DNA of 64,000 nucleotides, taken from positions 710,504 through 774,503 of the forward strand of contig JABSSW010000017.1 of NCBI GenBank assembly GCA_018902385.1. The letters run 5' to 3'. The translations under genes and the position numbers were made by a program. The stretch is from Physcia stellaris (Eukaryota > Ascomycota > Lecanoromycetes > Caliciales > Physciaceae). The notes under the pieces were generated by a model, which did not search any database, had not been told where the DNA came from, and saw nothing but the letters and a program-made list of their open reading frames with translations. Positions 10,010-21,950 of this stretch are shown one piece after another (the stretch's first letter is position 1; every line of letters begins with the position of its first letter).

Positions 10010-12867
10010 ATGCCTCCATCACAGCTCAAGAAGCTCAAAGCTTCCTTAAGAGAATCCGGAGTTGTCGGTCCCCAAAAATCCAAGAAGCAAAAGAAACAAG
10101 CCAGCAAGAATGGATCACTTCGAGAAGGCCGGATACAGCGCAATGAAGCTTTACAGAGTATCCGTGAAACCTTCGCGCCATTCGAAGTAAAGGCGCCAGT
10201 ACGCAACAAGTTCGATTTCGTGAGCCGCAATGGCGTCGCCGGCAAGGTTTCGAAAGGAGTTGTGGGACGCCCAGGGGTTACCAAAGGGCTGGGGGAAGAG
10301 AACGTTGGTTTATTTTTATGTGCTCAAGGAATCCTAGGCTGATGTGGCTATTTAGCGGCGACGTACCTTACTGCCTGAGATGCAACGGCGAAACAAAACT
10401 GGTGGCATCCGAGATCGACGATTTGGCGAGAGCGATCCCACAATGACCCCAGAGGAGAGGAATTTAGAGCGATTCATGAGGGAAAAGCAACGAGGCGAAA
10501 AGAAGGCATCCCTGTTCAACTTAGAAGACGATGAGCTCACACATTTTGGCCAACCTCTAGCGGCAGACAATGATAGAAGCTTTGAAGATTTTAAAGAAGA
10601 CGATGTTGCGCTTTCTGATGCTGGCGAAAGTGCATTGGACAACGAGGAGCGCCCATCGAAACGTCGAAGATTGTCCGATGATGACCAAGGTTCGAGTGAA
10701 AACGAGTTGGAGTTAAATGGCGTTTCTCAAAAGAGCCGGCATAGAACCAAAAATGAGGTCATGAAAGAAGTAATGGCTAAGTCAAAGCTGCATAAGTATG
10801 AGCGCCAACAAGCTAAAGAGGATGACGACGATCTCCGAGCGGAGCTTGACAAAGGCCTGCCTGATCTGTTTGCACTTATGCGAGGAAAGCCCAAGCAGCC
10901 CCTATCAACTCCATCGAAGGACCTACCGAATGGTGCCATGAACCCTGACCGACTGGCTCTCTTGAATGGCAAAGATCGAGCGCAGGCTGACAAGGAGTAT
11001 GATGAGCGGCTCAAAGAGTACACATTTGATCAAAGGTCACGACCAACAGTAAGGACATTGACGGAGGAGGAGAAACTCGAGCAAGAAGCAACAAAGCTCA
11101 AAGCATTGGAGGAGCAAAGACTTCGAAGAATGAGAGGAGACCCGGAGAGCGAAGATGAAGAAAGAAATGCAGAAGAAGAAGCGATGGCTGATGGAGACCG
11201 AGATCCAGAAGATGTAGATCCCTTCGGCTTAGGCTCTGGTATACAAGAGGATCGTCCGCACAAAGAACTCGATGTTGAGGAAGAAGACGATTTTCTTATC
11301 GAAGATGATCTCGTTGCTAGTGGTTCCGATATTGATGTGTCAGATATTGGGGATTCCTCCGCAGCATCTGATCATGAGGCTAGTGAAGACGAGGATCGTG
11401 AATTCGTCCAGGGCATCCTGTCTAAAGAAGATGCAGGCAGAGAGGAGCTCAACCTTTCGGCTCAAGAAAAAACAGCGACTGTCAAGAAAATAAGCAACGA
11501 CGTTCCATTTACATTTAGCTGTCCACAGACCCATGCTGAGCTTGTTGAGATCACCAAGGGCATCTCGATCACTGACCTCCCTACCGTGGTTCAGCGGATT
11601 CGTGCACTCTACCAGCCGAAATTATCTGCGGAGAACAAGGCAAAACTTGCGGTCTTCTCCGCTGTACTCGTCGACCATATTGCTTACCTCGCCAATCAGC
11701 CCATGCGTCCACATTTCAGTGTTTTGGAGGCTCTGATCCGCCATACCCACTCGCTTGCGAAGACGTATCCAGAGGAAATTGGGCGCATCTTTCGCAAGCA
11801 TCTGAAAGATATGAACGAAGAGCGGCCACTTGCTCCGACTCCAGGAGATCTGATCATTCTGACTGCGATCAGCACAATCTTTCCTACATCAGACCATTTC
11901 CATCAGATCGTGACCCCTGCGATGTTATGCATGACTCGATACTTGGGTCAAAAGGTTCCACAAACCTTGAGCGACCTGGCTACTGGAACGTATGTTGCAG
12001 GCCTAACATTACAATATCAGAGGACGTCGAAGCGTTACATACCAGAATTTGTCAACTATATGTTTACTGCTGTTTACGCCATCATACCATCCAAATCCAA
12101 ACTCTCTAGAGGACCAGCTCCTTATCATGCCCTGTCTACATCGTTACGTATGTCGTCGAGGCGCAACGAATCTATCACCTCTAGTAGACAATTGTCCTTC
12201 TGGGATACTGTTCCTTCGATTGATGCTTCAGAAGACGATAATGAGCTTCTCAAGGAATCATTGCTTAACGCTCAGTTGGTCTTCGTGCCTCTGATAACGC
12301 AAATGTGGCGTTCGAAGTGCGCTTTACTGGAGATCATCGAGCCTATACTTGATTTATTAGCACATGTCAAGTCTAATGTTGTTCCTTTCAAGCTCTCTAC
12401 TGTCACAAAGGTAAGTACAGCCTATATATCTGTCTCAATCAATGCTGACATGAGCTCAGGGGAATCTCCAGAAAGCTCTAATAGCTGCCCGTCAAGCCCG
12501 GAACGATGCTCAAGCCGCTCGCAAGCCCCTCGCACTGCACAATCATCGCCCCCTTGCCATTAAGACCTCCATTCCCAAATTCGAAGAATCTTATAACCCT
12601 ACTTCGCACTACGATCCCGACAGGCAGCGGTCAGAATTGAGCAAGCTCCAGGCTGAGCACAAGAAGGAACGGAAGGGCGCTCTTCGCGAATTGAGAAAGG
12701 ATGCTAACTTTATGGCTCGAGAAGGCTTGAGAGAGAAGCGAGAACGGGACGAAGCGTACGAGAAGAAGATGCGTAGAGTTGTGAGCATGGTGCAAGGGGA
12801 GGAAGGCCATGAAGCGAAAGAGTACGAGCGAGAGAAGAGAATGAGGAAGAACGCAAAGAAGCGCTAG
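10010..12867 (+). CDS. NOP14: Nucleolar protein 14, small-subunit processome / 40S biogenesis factor
   Basis: Three exons, 10010-10303, 10356-12410 and 12460-12867, with GT-AG introns of 52 and 49 bp. The spliced length of 2,757 nt gives 918 aa, within the NOP14 size range. Diagnostic segments are an N-terminal PPSQLKKLKASLRE and GVVGPQKSKKQKK basic region, NKFDFVSRNG, GGIRDRRFGE with MTPEERNLERFMREKQR, KEYDERLKEYTFDQRSRPT, a long Asp/Glu-rich acidic domain near residues 330-450, and a basic C-terminus with repeated Lys/Arg (EKRMRKNAKKR). NOP14 is part of the nucleolar U3 snoRNP processome needed for 18S rRNA maturation and 40S export. I prefer the ATG at 10,010 because family proteins usually begin at this motif. 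The alternative at 9,830 stays open in frame and adds an acidic, unfamiliar 60-residue leader. Confidence 0.92.
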
Positions 12868-13030
12868 GCGTGAAGGGACCCTACCAAATGAGAATTGGAT
12901 AGCATCAATCTTCATAATAAATCAGTCAAAAGACATGCTCAATGGGTATACCCAACTCCGAACACCAATGCCTCTCTCCATACACCTCCTCAAGCCCAAC
13001 CCCTTGAATCACGCCCCATCAAGGACCGAC
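12868..13030. other. Convergent 3' spacer between NOP14 and EAF6
   Basis: These 163 bases lie between two convergent stop codons. They contain AATAAA-like sequence near 12,914 (CATAATAAATC), a plausible NOP14 polyadenylation signal. Nothing else is visible. Confidence 0.5.
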
Positions 13031-13735
13031 TCAATCCACCGCCTTCCCAGGTTTATTACCAGAGAAATTAAACTTAATCCTCTGCGGCCCCTTCTTCTCC
13101 CCCTCCTCCTCCTCCTCAACCCCCTTCTTCCTCTTCTTATCCCCCTTCCTCGCCACCCCTCCCCCTCCACCCCCAGTCGGCGTGCCCCCCTCCCCAAAAC
13201 TCGTCGGCGTAACCCCCTGACTCTCCACCTGCGGACTACTCCCGGGGCTCACCTCCCTCGCAAACGCCGTCGAGCTCCTCGAGAACACCCGATCCTGCTC
13301 AACGACATGACTCTTCCTCCTACTCGCCGTGCCTGCGCTGGTATTCGCGGCGGCGCTGGAAGAGGGCAGCGACGCGCTGGTGGAGGAGGATTTGATGTAG
13401 TTGTCGAAGCCGCGGATGATGTTGCCCGCGGAGGTGTCCTCCAGGTAGGCGGTCTCGTGCCGGTAGATCTGGTCTTCGAGCGCGGCGAGGTTTTTGTCCA
13501 GCAGCGCTTTCTTTTGGAGCGTGTCCCGGAGGTCGCGTTTGAGTTTCTCGTAGTAGGGCACGCCGCGCGTGGAGTCGTTGGTGGGGGGATGTTTTCTGCC
13601 ATTGTTGGGCGGTGCGGACGCGTGGGTTGGGTGATTGAATGGTTCGTGGCTCGTGGTGCAATTGGTCGATGTAGAACTAGGTGGCCAATCAGGGGCCGCC
13701 AAGAGCTTAGTCATTAATACGCACTTCAATGACAT
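13031..13735 (-). CDS. EAF6: Chromatin modification protein EAF6 (NuA4 HAT subunit), 5' end uncertain
   Basis: The conserved EAF6 core is clear: YYEKLKRDLRDTLQKK, LLDKNLAALEDQIYR and TSAGNIIRGFDNYIK form the coiled-coil region that binds other NuA4 subunits in the nucleus. After it comes a Ser/Gly-rich linker, a basic KKRKKG patch, an acidic Glu run and the conserved terminus RIKFNFSGNKPGKAVD. As it stands the open frame runs from an ATG at 13,735 (234 aa) with an unusual Pro/Asn-rich leader. A second ATG at 13,602 gives MAENIPPP, the start expected for filamentous-fungal EAF6, but in the wrong frame. One more C in the six-base C run at 13,583-13,588 (coding strand) would join it to the core. 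The gene abuts the AT-rich block, leaving about 100 bp of ordinary upstream DNA. Coding-strand composition flips from C-rich to G-rich within the gene. Confidence 0.85.
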   Translation of the reverse strand: MSLKCVLMTKLLAAPDWPPSSTSTNCTTSHEPFNHPTHASAPPNNGRKHPPTNDSTRGVPYYEKLKRDLRDTLQKKALLDKNLAALEDQIYRHETAYLEDTSAGNIIRGFDNYIKSSSTSASLPSSSAAANTSAGTASRRKSHVVEQDRVFSRSSTAFAREVSPGSSPQVESQGVTPTSFGEGGTPTGGGGGGVARKGDKKRKKGVEEEEEGEKKGPQRIKFNFSGNKPGKAVD

Positions 13736-13850
13736 TAGATGCTAGAAACGTGTAAATTAGCACTAAATAGAACATCATGCAATCAATGATTTACGACTTC
13801 ATGCAGTCTGACAGTTATGAGCTCGAATCACGTTTATTGTTGCATTCAAT
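13736..13850. other. Compartment boundary: genic DNA to AT-rich repeat block
   Basis: Composition changes within roughly 100 bp, from mixed sequence containing CT, AG and CC steps to DNA almost devoid of them. The visible change lies around 13,840-13,870. This stretch would have to contain the EAF6 promoter, unless that promoter now lies in retroelement sequence. Confidence 0.7.
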
Positions 13851-13939
13851 ACGTGATTTAATTGATTATCGATATTTTCAACATTCGATTGTTTCGACAA
13901 ATTAACGAGAAATCAGAACATCGCGAGAACATTTCTGTG

Positions 13940-14900
13940 TTTACATTTTTTTACAACGAAAAAAACTCTTTTTACTTATTCGCTCGTTCAGCACGATGAC
14001 GAATACGAAGCGAAAACTCAAATTGAATTTTTTCAAAAATTGAAACGCGTGATTTTCGATCGTACGAATCAAAATCACAAAATATTCGATTTGAAATTTC
14101 ATCGATTCATTCAACGATACTAAATCAATAAAAAAATTCAATTTTTAAAATTCAATTTTGACACACAACAAGATGCGAATTTCAGCGAAAAACACGCTCG
14201 ATACAAGATAACGACATCGAAATACAAAAAAATTTCAAAACTGAAATAAACAAAAAAATTTCATGACAAAAATAATCGATCACATTTACGATACAACAAC
14301 GATTACAAATTTCAATTTTATTCAAATCGTTGAAATTCATTCATGAATCGTTTTCGCGTTTTCAAAGACGTTTTGCACTCATCGATTCGATTAAAAACTT
14401 GAAATTGAAACAAAAATACAATCGTTTGATCAAAAGTTCATTCAATCGTCAAAACATCGATGTCTGAATAAACGATTATTTGAAAATGTTGATTTTCGTT
14501 AAATAAACGAAAATTGCTGAAATCATCGATAACAAACAAATTTATCGTGATTTTTACACGCAATCGACAAAATCGCATTTATTTTCGTTAAAATACAATT
14601 ATTTCAATTAAACATTGTAACGAATCACGAAATTCAATTTTTCATTTTCATCGAAATCTTTCGACATCACATGCGCATGAAAAAAATTCAAAAAAAAAAA
14701 ACGATATTCAATTCGACATTCGTTATTGACGAATGCAATTACACAAATCATCGAAATCATTTTGACATTTCGTCATTTCGAAATCAAAATCAATTTCGAA
14801 ATTTTTGCATTTGCGAAAAAAACATTTTTACGACGATTGTTTTTATTTCAACGAGAAAATACGTTCAAATGATTTCAAATTGAAATCAGAAATCGTGATT
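13940..14900 (+). pseudogene. Copia Gag relic with zinc-knuckle remnant
   Basis: A charged, helix-like region (13,980-14,140) is followed near 14,800-14,880 by a Cys/His cluster of knuckle type (residues CICEKN in one frame, GKKHFYDDCFYFN-like in another) and an NEKIRSNDF-like segment. That is how many fungal Copia Gag proteins end. The required residues lie in different frames, so at least one indel is present. Gag would package element RNA in virus-like particles. Confidence 0.55.
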
Positions 14901-14999
14901 AAAATAAACGAAACAAAAAAAAATTCAAAAAAAAAAAAACAAATAAAACAGAACATCAAGCGAATTGACGAAAAACGTCAAAAGAAAAACGATAATAAC

Positions 15000-16860
15000 A
15001 AAAGCACAAAAGTCGAAATAGAATTTTTCGTCGTCATTCACGTCAATGTCATAAAGTCGTTTACAAGCGATTCGTTTTCGTCAAATTATTTTTTTTGTTC
15101 GTTGTGAATTATGAATTACGATTTCGACATTCACGTGATCAACAATACAATAAAACAACGTTTTCAAAAAAAACGAAATTGCACAAACGAATCGAAAATT
15201 ATGTTCGACATGAAATCATTTTTTATTTTGACATATGATCGAATGCGTATTAACGTCGATACGTTCAAAAAAAAAAATCAATGAAATTTTTAAACGTCAA
15301 TTATGTATCAAATTTCATGATTAATATCATCGCGAAAAGCATTTTCGCAAACAAAAAATTGTATTTTGATACAATTGAAATGAACATTTGCACAAAAACG
15401 ATGTATCGATCGTTTTCGTGTCACGAATAAAAACACATTACGTTTTCGAAAATAATAAATTTGAAAAGATGAACATTTTCGCAATTATCGTGCGACAAAA
15501 ATTTATTTTAAAATGACATCAATTTTTCGTTTATGCGAATAATGACGTCATACAACATTTACAAAAAACAATTGAAAAAATGAAATTTATCAACAAAAAT
15601 AAAATGTCATTAATTAACAAATGCGAAAAATGTGCATTTTTCAAAATACATCGAATTGTATTCAAATTTTTTGTAAAATCAAAAATTTCGAACAAATCGT
15701 TTTATCGTATTACATACGATTTCATCGATATGACAACGATTTTGAACAAACACAAATAAATATTACACGTAACATGTTTCGAAACAGATTTTCATGATAT
15801 ACACGCACGAAAACAAAAAACAAATTACGAAAATATTTATTCGAATTATTCACATCATCGAAATCAAATATAACGACAAAATGATATTTGTACGTTTTGA
15901 CGACGAACGTGCGTTAAACATTGTTTGAAATGATTATTGTGCATTCAAAAACATTACATATGAATTTTCGATCGTTGATATTTCAACACAAAACGATCAC
16001 AACGAACGATTAAATGACATATTGTTGATCAAATCACGAACAATGAAATTCGAAACAAATTTATTTGTTTATTTATGATCGTGAATCAATGAAATCGTTG
16101 ATTACATAATGAATCGTATATTTTTCAAAAAACATGAATGAAAAACATCGTTCGAAATGATTATCGACAAAAAATCGAATTTTGTTCACATCGTTCAATA
16201 TGAAACAAAAACATATTTTTTGAATAAAAATATTTCGAAAAAAAAAAATGAAAATCAAAACACACATCGATTTTTTTGTAAAATATGACAACATCAACAT
16301 TTTTTTAATTTGAATTTTTAATCAACGAAAAATTATACGCACACGTGATGTCACATTTAACGAAAATTTACGTTATCGTTTTAACGAAATAAATTTAATT
16401 CAATTCGTCAACGAGATTTTTTTGATTAACGATACGTTTGATATATCGCGAAACGATTTCGCGAAAATAGTGAACATCGAATCAAACAACGACGAAAATG
16501 TATGAAAATTAGCATTTACAAAATCTATTATCGATCGCGATGCAAAAAAATCTCACAAACAAACGATTGAAAACGAATCTGAATCAAAATATTTATTTTC
16601 ATTTGTTTCATTTTCGTCAAAAAATGAGAACACGTCAAATACGTTTGATTTTTCGTATTTTTTGTCATTTGTCGTTACAGAAAATTTCTCGTCATCTGTC
16701 GTTGCAAAAACAATAAAGAAATTATTTTCGTTTGCATCGTCGTTGAAAAAAAAAAATCGAAACATTGAACGAAAATAACGATTAACGAAATCAACATTTA
16801 ATTTGAAAAAATTATTCGCATTCGCAAATCAAATTCGTTTCGAAATTTCAATTATTACAT
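15000..16860 (+). pseudogene. Copia protease-integrase relic
   Basis: A pre-integrase-like Cys pair (NKCEKC then KIHRIV) lies near 15,615-15,660. A long integrase core and C-terminal stretch follows to about 16,480, with recognisable Copia spacing: MNRIFFKKHE, NFVHIVQYETKTYFLNKNI and HIDFFVKYDN, then TRDVTFNEN. The protease part (15,000-15,350) is weakly recognisable. No catalytic triad can be assigned with confidence. Conserved tryptophans read as TGA. Confidence 0.65.
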
Positions 16861-16864
16861 TGTT

Positions 16865-18220
16865 TTGAAAAACGCGTTCGCAAAAAAAATGCATTCATTT
16901 TACGAAACATTTATGATTTCATTAACGATAAAAATGAAATCGCATCGTGACAATTTTTTCGTCGAATTAAGATTTTATTATCAAATATTTAAACATATTG
17001 AAATTGTCGATTTTTTACGAATTATTGACGTGAAAATCAAAACATTACAATCAAAACAAATTTGAAAAAAAATATTATAAAATCATGTCAAACAAACAAA
17101 AAAAATTTTTATATTTATCACATGAATATTCAAATACAAATTCGACAATGAAAAATATTTGATAAAACACAAAATTAAATTGTGTGTTCGAAAAAATTTT
17201 CAACAAATCGAACAAAACGTTTATGCAATTACATTAATTATTAAAATATTTCGAACATTAATGATCATAATTACAATTTTCGATTTGAATATTCGTCAAT
17301 ATAACGCAATCAATGCATTCGCAAATAACGATATCGACGAATTCATTTATTGCAAATCGTTTGACGATTGAAAAAAAACAAACAATGTGTTATTTTTTTT
17401 ATTGAAAACATTATACGAATTGAAACAATTTTCAACATTATGATATCGACATTTTTCGATCATTTTTAACAATTTAAATTTGAAACAAATGTTCGACATC
17501 GAATGTTTATTTATGTGCGATTACATGATTTTATTTTTTTTCGTGAACGATATAACAATCATGTATTATTTTCAATATTTCAAACAAATCGACGTTTTCG
17601 AAAATTATTTTTTCGAAATTTACGAAATGAAAAACATGAACGAAATCGAATGATTTTTCAATATTCGCATTACACGCGATAAAAAACAACAAACAACGTT
17701 ATTTTGTCAAAACAATTATATCGATAAATTCATCAATAAATTCAATATCAATATGAACAAAAAAAGTCAAAATCATTTATAATCAATTATATTTCGATGA
17801 TAAAAAATGAAAATAATGTTATTTCACAAAAATTCACATGTATTAACAGAAAATCGATTCGATCAATTTCGTTGCAACAATCATTCGATCAGATGTGATC
17901 GTTGTTGCATTATTATTATTTGAATATTTTACGAATTCATTTAAACATCATGCGAAACAAACGATTCGAACGTTAAAATATTTGACACACATCAAATATT
18001 ACGTCATTGTTTACAAAAATCAAACAAATCATGAAATTATCATTTTTTTAAATTTTTCAAACGCGTCATTCGCAAACGATTTAAACACTCGTCAAAATTC
18101 AAATGAATATTGTTTCATGTTTTTCGACGATTTCATCGATTGAAAAATCACAAAACAAAAAACAATCACAATTAATTTCATCGAAATCGAATTGTTGATC
18201 ATGTCAATGACGATCAACAT
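16865..18220 (+). pseudogene. Copia reverse transcriptase-RNase H relic
   Basis: 16,865-17,065 matches the linker before Copia RT (HRDN, FKHIEIVDFLRIIDVKIKTLQSK). 17,159-17,371 is the start of RT, with FDLNIRQYNAINAFANNDIDEFIYC in place of the family's FDLE-QYDAVNAF motif. 17,895-18,143 is RNase H, including HHAKQTIRTLKYL and SNASFANDLNTRQNSNEYCFMFF. Several indels and TGA stops separate these. The relic is cut off at 18,220. Confidence 0.85.
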
Positions 18221-18948
18221 TGTTATAACGCAAAATCAAATTAAATGATTTGAATTTAGATCGAATATTTTTGCAAAACATTTGACAAGAATTCTGTCAT
18301 CATTTCATATTAAATGAATGATGATCAGACAATTGACTCGCAATTACTGTACATAAATTGACATTTTGACGTTCATAATTTTTAAATCAATCAATTCAAA
18401 TTTTATTCATAACAATTGATAGCATCATTCAAACGATGATTTGTACGTAAACAAAACGACATCATTTTTTGTTTTTTAACGTATCAATTTTCGAACAGTT
18501 TTGCATTTTGTACGCAAATCATCTGTTCATCAATATTTTTCTCGCTGTCGCAATCGAAAATTTCGCTGTTTTCTCGATTTAGACGATCAATCAACTCATT
18601 TCACTCAATTGAAAATTAAATTTTCAATCAAATCTTTTCAATTTTTTACAATTCTCAGCAGAAACGACTGATTTCTCATTCAAATATTCAAAGCATTTCG
18701 AATTTTCGTTGAAATTCGCATTGTCATCGCTTCAATGACGACGCATTTGAATGTCAATTCATATTTGAATTTTTGTTTGATTCGAACAATTTCAATTTAA
18801 CGATTTCATTTGTCTTTTTCGCAATTACTGTATCAGTTGTCTGATCATCATTCATTTAATATGAAATGACGACAAAATTCTTGTCAAAAATCATGTCAGA
18901 ATATTTGATCTAAATTCATATCATTTAATTTGATTTTGTGTCATAACA
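18221..18948 (-). repeat. Terminal repeat (LTR-like) of element A, 728 bp, with inverted ends
   Basis: The ends are TGTTATAACG and GTCATAACA, as in Gypsy-type LTRs of this window. Unusually for an LTR, the outer roughly 125 bp at each end are imperfect inverted copies of each other (18,221-18,345 against 18,825-18,948). Related sequence recurs at 39,742-40,358 and at 54,851-54,944 plus 57,094-57,552. It separates the Copia relic from A's chromodomain end. Confidence 0.7.
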
Positions 18949-19128
18949 ATCTGTCAATCAAAAAAAAAAAAAATCAATGTTTTCATTGAATTTCATGTTT
19001 TATCATCATGCGTAATCATATCATGCATCAATTTATTTTTTTTTCGTTTTTCGTTTGTCGTTGCGATCATCAAAATTTTGCGAATGATTGAATTCGTATT
19101 GTTCAATGAAATTCTGAAAATTTTGTAA

Positions 19129-20380
19129 TTCGAAAATGAATCGTCATTCGTCATATTTCGATTCATAGTCGATTCATCTGACTAAATATTGAATTACGAG
19201 AATTTTGTTGTACTTTTTAGTTCGCTTTTCGACTAGTTTTTCAATTTTATAAAACTTGTATTGATTCGTATCGTTTTCGATTTCAATGAAATCAAAATAA
19301 TGAAAACGCGAACGATTGTAAAAATCAATTTCGACAAATGTTGATTCGAGCTGTGCTATAAACATAACGAAATGAATTCGTCATGTTGATAACAATTTCA
19401 ATTTGTACGCGAAACGTTCGATGCGTTCAAAAATTCGAAATGATTCGCAACGTTGTTGAAATAATTTCGAATTTGATTTGTTAAACAATTTGTAATTTTT
19501 GTTGAATTGTAAATAAATTTTTTTATTTTGTTTTAATCGAATAAAAATATGACGCGAATCATAATATATTTTGATTTTGACAATCGCAAAATTCGTGATA
19601 TTGACAGTTTTTCGCTAATATTTCATGCGTTGAATTGACAAGTTTTGTACGTTTGCTGTGTTAAATTCGATTAAATTTGATATCGCGTCTTTAACTTTGA
19701 ATTCGTATATGATTTCATTGAATGATAAATCTGTAACGATGTTAAACGTGTTGTTTAACTGAATTTGAATTGCAAAAAAAATTAAAATGTAATCGATGTT
19801 CGAAAATTCGATGACGAAATATTTGATAACAATTTCAACAATTTGATTGATTCGTTTTGACGAATCGTTCGTTTGCGAATGATATGTCATTGACATTAAC
19901 AATTTCGTGTCTAATTTGATGAAAAACATCTGTCAAAAATTCGACATGAATTTGAAATCTCGATTTGAAATTATAATTTCAAACACATTTCAATCGACTA
20001 TTAACAATTTGTTCAATAATGCGTTGATTCATTTTTTCGTTTCATAAGTTTTTTTGTCGAAAATCAATGAGATTCGACGAAAATGTTTACATGTTGCGAA
20101 CATAACAATGTTCATTTCGTCGAACATAATTAAAATGAAATCAATCGCAATAATGTGAAATAAACGCGAAACGAATGTGATAAACATGAATTTTTCATAC
20201 GATCGATGACGTTTGATTTGTGTTAACTGACAAATAAAACAATGTTCGATGTATTTTTTAATTTTTCGCGAAAATCGAAATATGTATAATGTATTGAAAA
20301 TTTTGTTATAACATCGATGAATTTTTGAATGTTGATTTTGATCATGAATTAAACGAAATATTTCGCGTTTCATTGTAATC
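19129..20380 (-). pseudogene. Element A integrase core and chromodomain relic
   Basis: 20,029-20,373 holds the end of the zinc-binding region (HCFICQLTQIKRHR) and the start of the core (FHIIAIDFIL). 19,615-19,929 holds the later core (YHSQTNDSSKRINQIVE). 19,129-19,365 holds a chromodomain: YKFYKIEKLVEKR followed by VIQYLVR-stop-IDYESKYDE-stop, where both stops are TGA at expected Trp positions. The first part of integrase is displaced to beyond 27,842 by element D. Confidence 0.82.
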
Positions 20381-20385
20381 GATAT

Positions 20386-20582
20386 TGTAATGAAACGAAG
20401 TCGATCAAGCGAACGCTAAAACGTTGTGAATCTAACTGTCGCATCTCGTGCTTATATACTCGAAGTTTCACGAACTTCTTTCTGTTTCTTTAGCAATTAA
20501 TTCTATTATGTGTTTAGCATTTATCATAGCAATTCATACTATTATTCGCACATTTTAGTCACGCAATATTTACATTTTTACA
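20386..20582 (+). repeat. 5' LTR of element D
   Basis: 197 bp, starting TGTAATGAAAC and ending TTTTTACA. It differs from the 3' LTR at 21 positions, 20 of them transitions. At 18 of those 20 this copy keeps the C or G, so it is much less mutated than its partner and still shows CT steps such as CTTCTTTCTG. Confidence 0.92.
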
Positions 20583-20618
20583 GTTTTAATTGTTTTACAT
20601 CAAGAACTGTTCGATTAA

Positions 20619-21950
20619 AAATGTTCAGTTCAACAAATGCGTTTCGTCGTCGCGAAATTCGTTCGCAAACTCGTGATCGTGCGATCGTATCGACTGCATC
20701 ACAATCAAACATCATTTTATCAAGCAATTTTTTTATTTTTTTTTTATCAATCGAGTTACTGAATTGCTCGATGATGTTCAGTTCGAAAATTTTGATAAAA
20801 ACAATGATTTTGTCGATTTTGATAATGTCGACGTTTCAATTAAACACATTTCAATTTTCGAATCTTTGATTTCAAATGTTGATCAATTTTTCAATTCAGC
20901 ATTTGTTACGCATTCTAGTCAGAATGAAACACAACGAAAAGATGATTTTGTTTCGTTGTCGTCAGATAGCGATATCGTTGTGTTTGTTGTTGTCGATTCA
21001 AACGTGATTTTCAAGCAAATGAAAATGCGTATCAAAATGTTGAAAACTGAATCAAAATTCAATGATTTTAAGATATTTTTGATCAAAACAAAAACGAAAC
21101 GTGATCGAAATCGTCGTCGTCGTCGCAACAACGATGATCAATATGAAAATTCGTTTTCGCATATCAAAAAACGAATCGCACGATCAAAAATTTCAAACAC
21201 GCAAAAATGTGAAAATTGAAACAATTTGAAAAATTGATTGCGTGATTGCGAAAAATATATCGCTTTCGATTTTGTTAATTTTCAAACAAAAAAAATGAAA
21301 ACAAGTTGATCGACGTCGCTTTTGATGACGACAAAAAAAAATCAATGACGTAATTATGTTGATATTCAATTTGAAAAACAAACATGAAAACAATATAAAA
21401 ATTATTTGTTGACGTTGTTTAGCAATTCGATGATTCGTGTCATGAACACGATTATTGTCATTGAAAATGTCAAGCAATTGTTTCGACAAAGCATTGTTGC
21501 GTTCAGTCAATATTTAATCAAATTGTGAAACAAATTGAAACGTCACGTCTCGAACGAAAAACGACAAAAAAATTGTTGATTAAAATTCATGTTTTCATTC
21601 GCATCAAGTGCGTAAAAATGCGAAATCATAAAATCGATTTTTATTTCAAATTAATCGTCAATTTGTTGATTGCGAAACAATTGTTTGTCGACGATAATAC
21701 GTTAAATAAATCGTCGAACAATGTTACGAAAACAAAATAAAATAATGAAAATAATCAAAAAAATTACGAAAATGACAATAACGACGACAAAAATAAAAAT
21801 AGAAAAATTTCGCGTAACAGATTTGCTGAATTTGACAACGTTCAAAAAAACAATCAAAATCAATTTTCGAAATCGCAGCAAAATCAACAAAATGAAAAAA
21901 AAAATGAAAATCGAAATCAAAATCACAATTTCGCATTTTCAGAATTCGAA
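20619..21950 (+). pseudogene. Element D Gag relic
   Basis: The frame opens at ATG 20,621 (MFSSTNAFRRREIRSQTRDR), about 40 bp after the LTR. It runs through Asp/Ser-rich and Arg-rich segments (RDRNRRRRRNNDDQYENSF near 21,100) and then crosses several frame changes and TGA stops. The N-terminal 30 residues are well preserved. It is not expected to give a functional capsid protein. Confidence 0.65.

Larger units (their letters stand above)
13850..18220 (+). mobile_element. Degenerate Ty1/Copia LTR retrotransposon, 3' truncated
   Basis: Gag, protease/integrase, reverse transcriptase and RNase H relics occur in that order on the plus strand, the Copia arrangement. All are heavily mutated with many TGA stops and no intact frame. 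The body stops at 18,220, where the terminal repeat of element A begins, so the last part of RNase H and the 3' LTR are missing from this window. I could not define a 5' LTR. The left end is placed only by the composition change. Confidence 0.8.
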
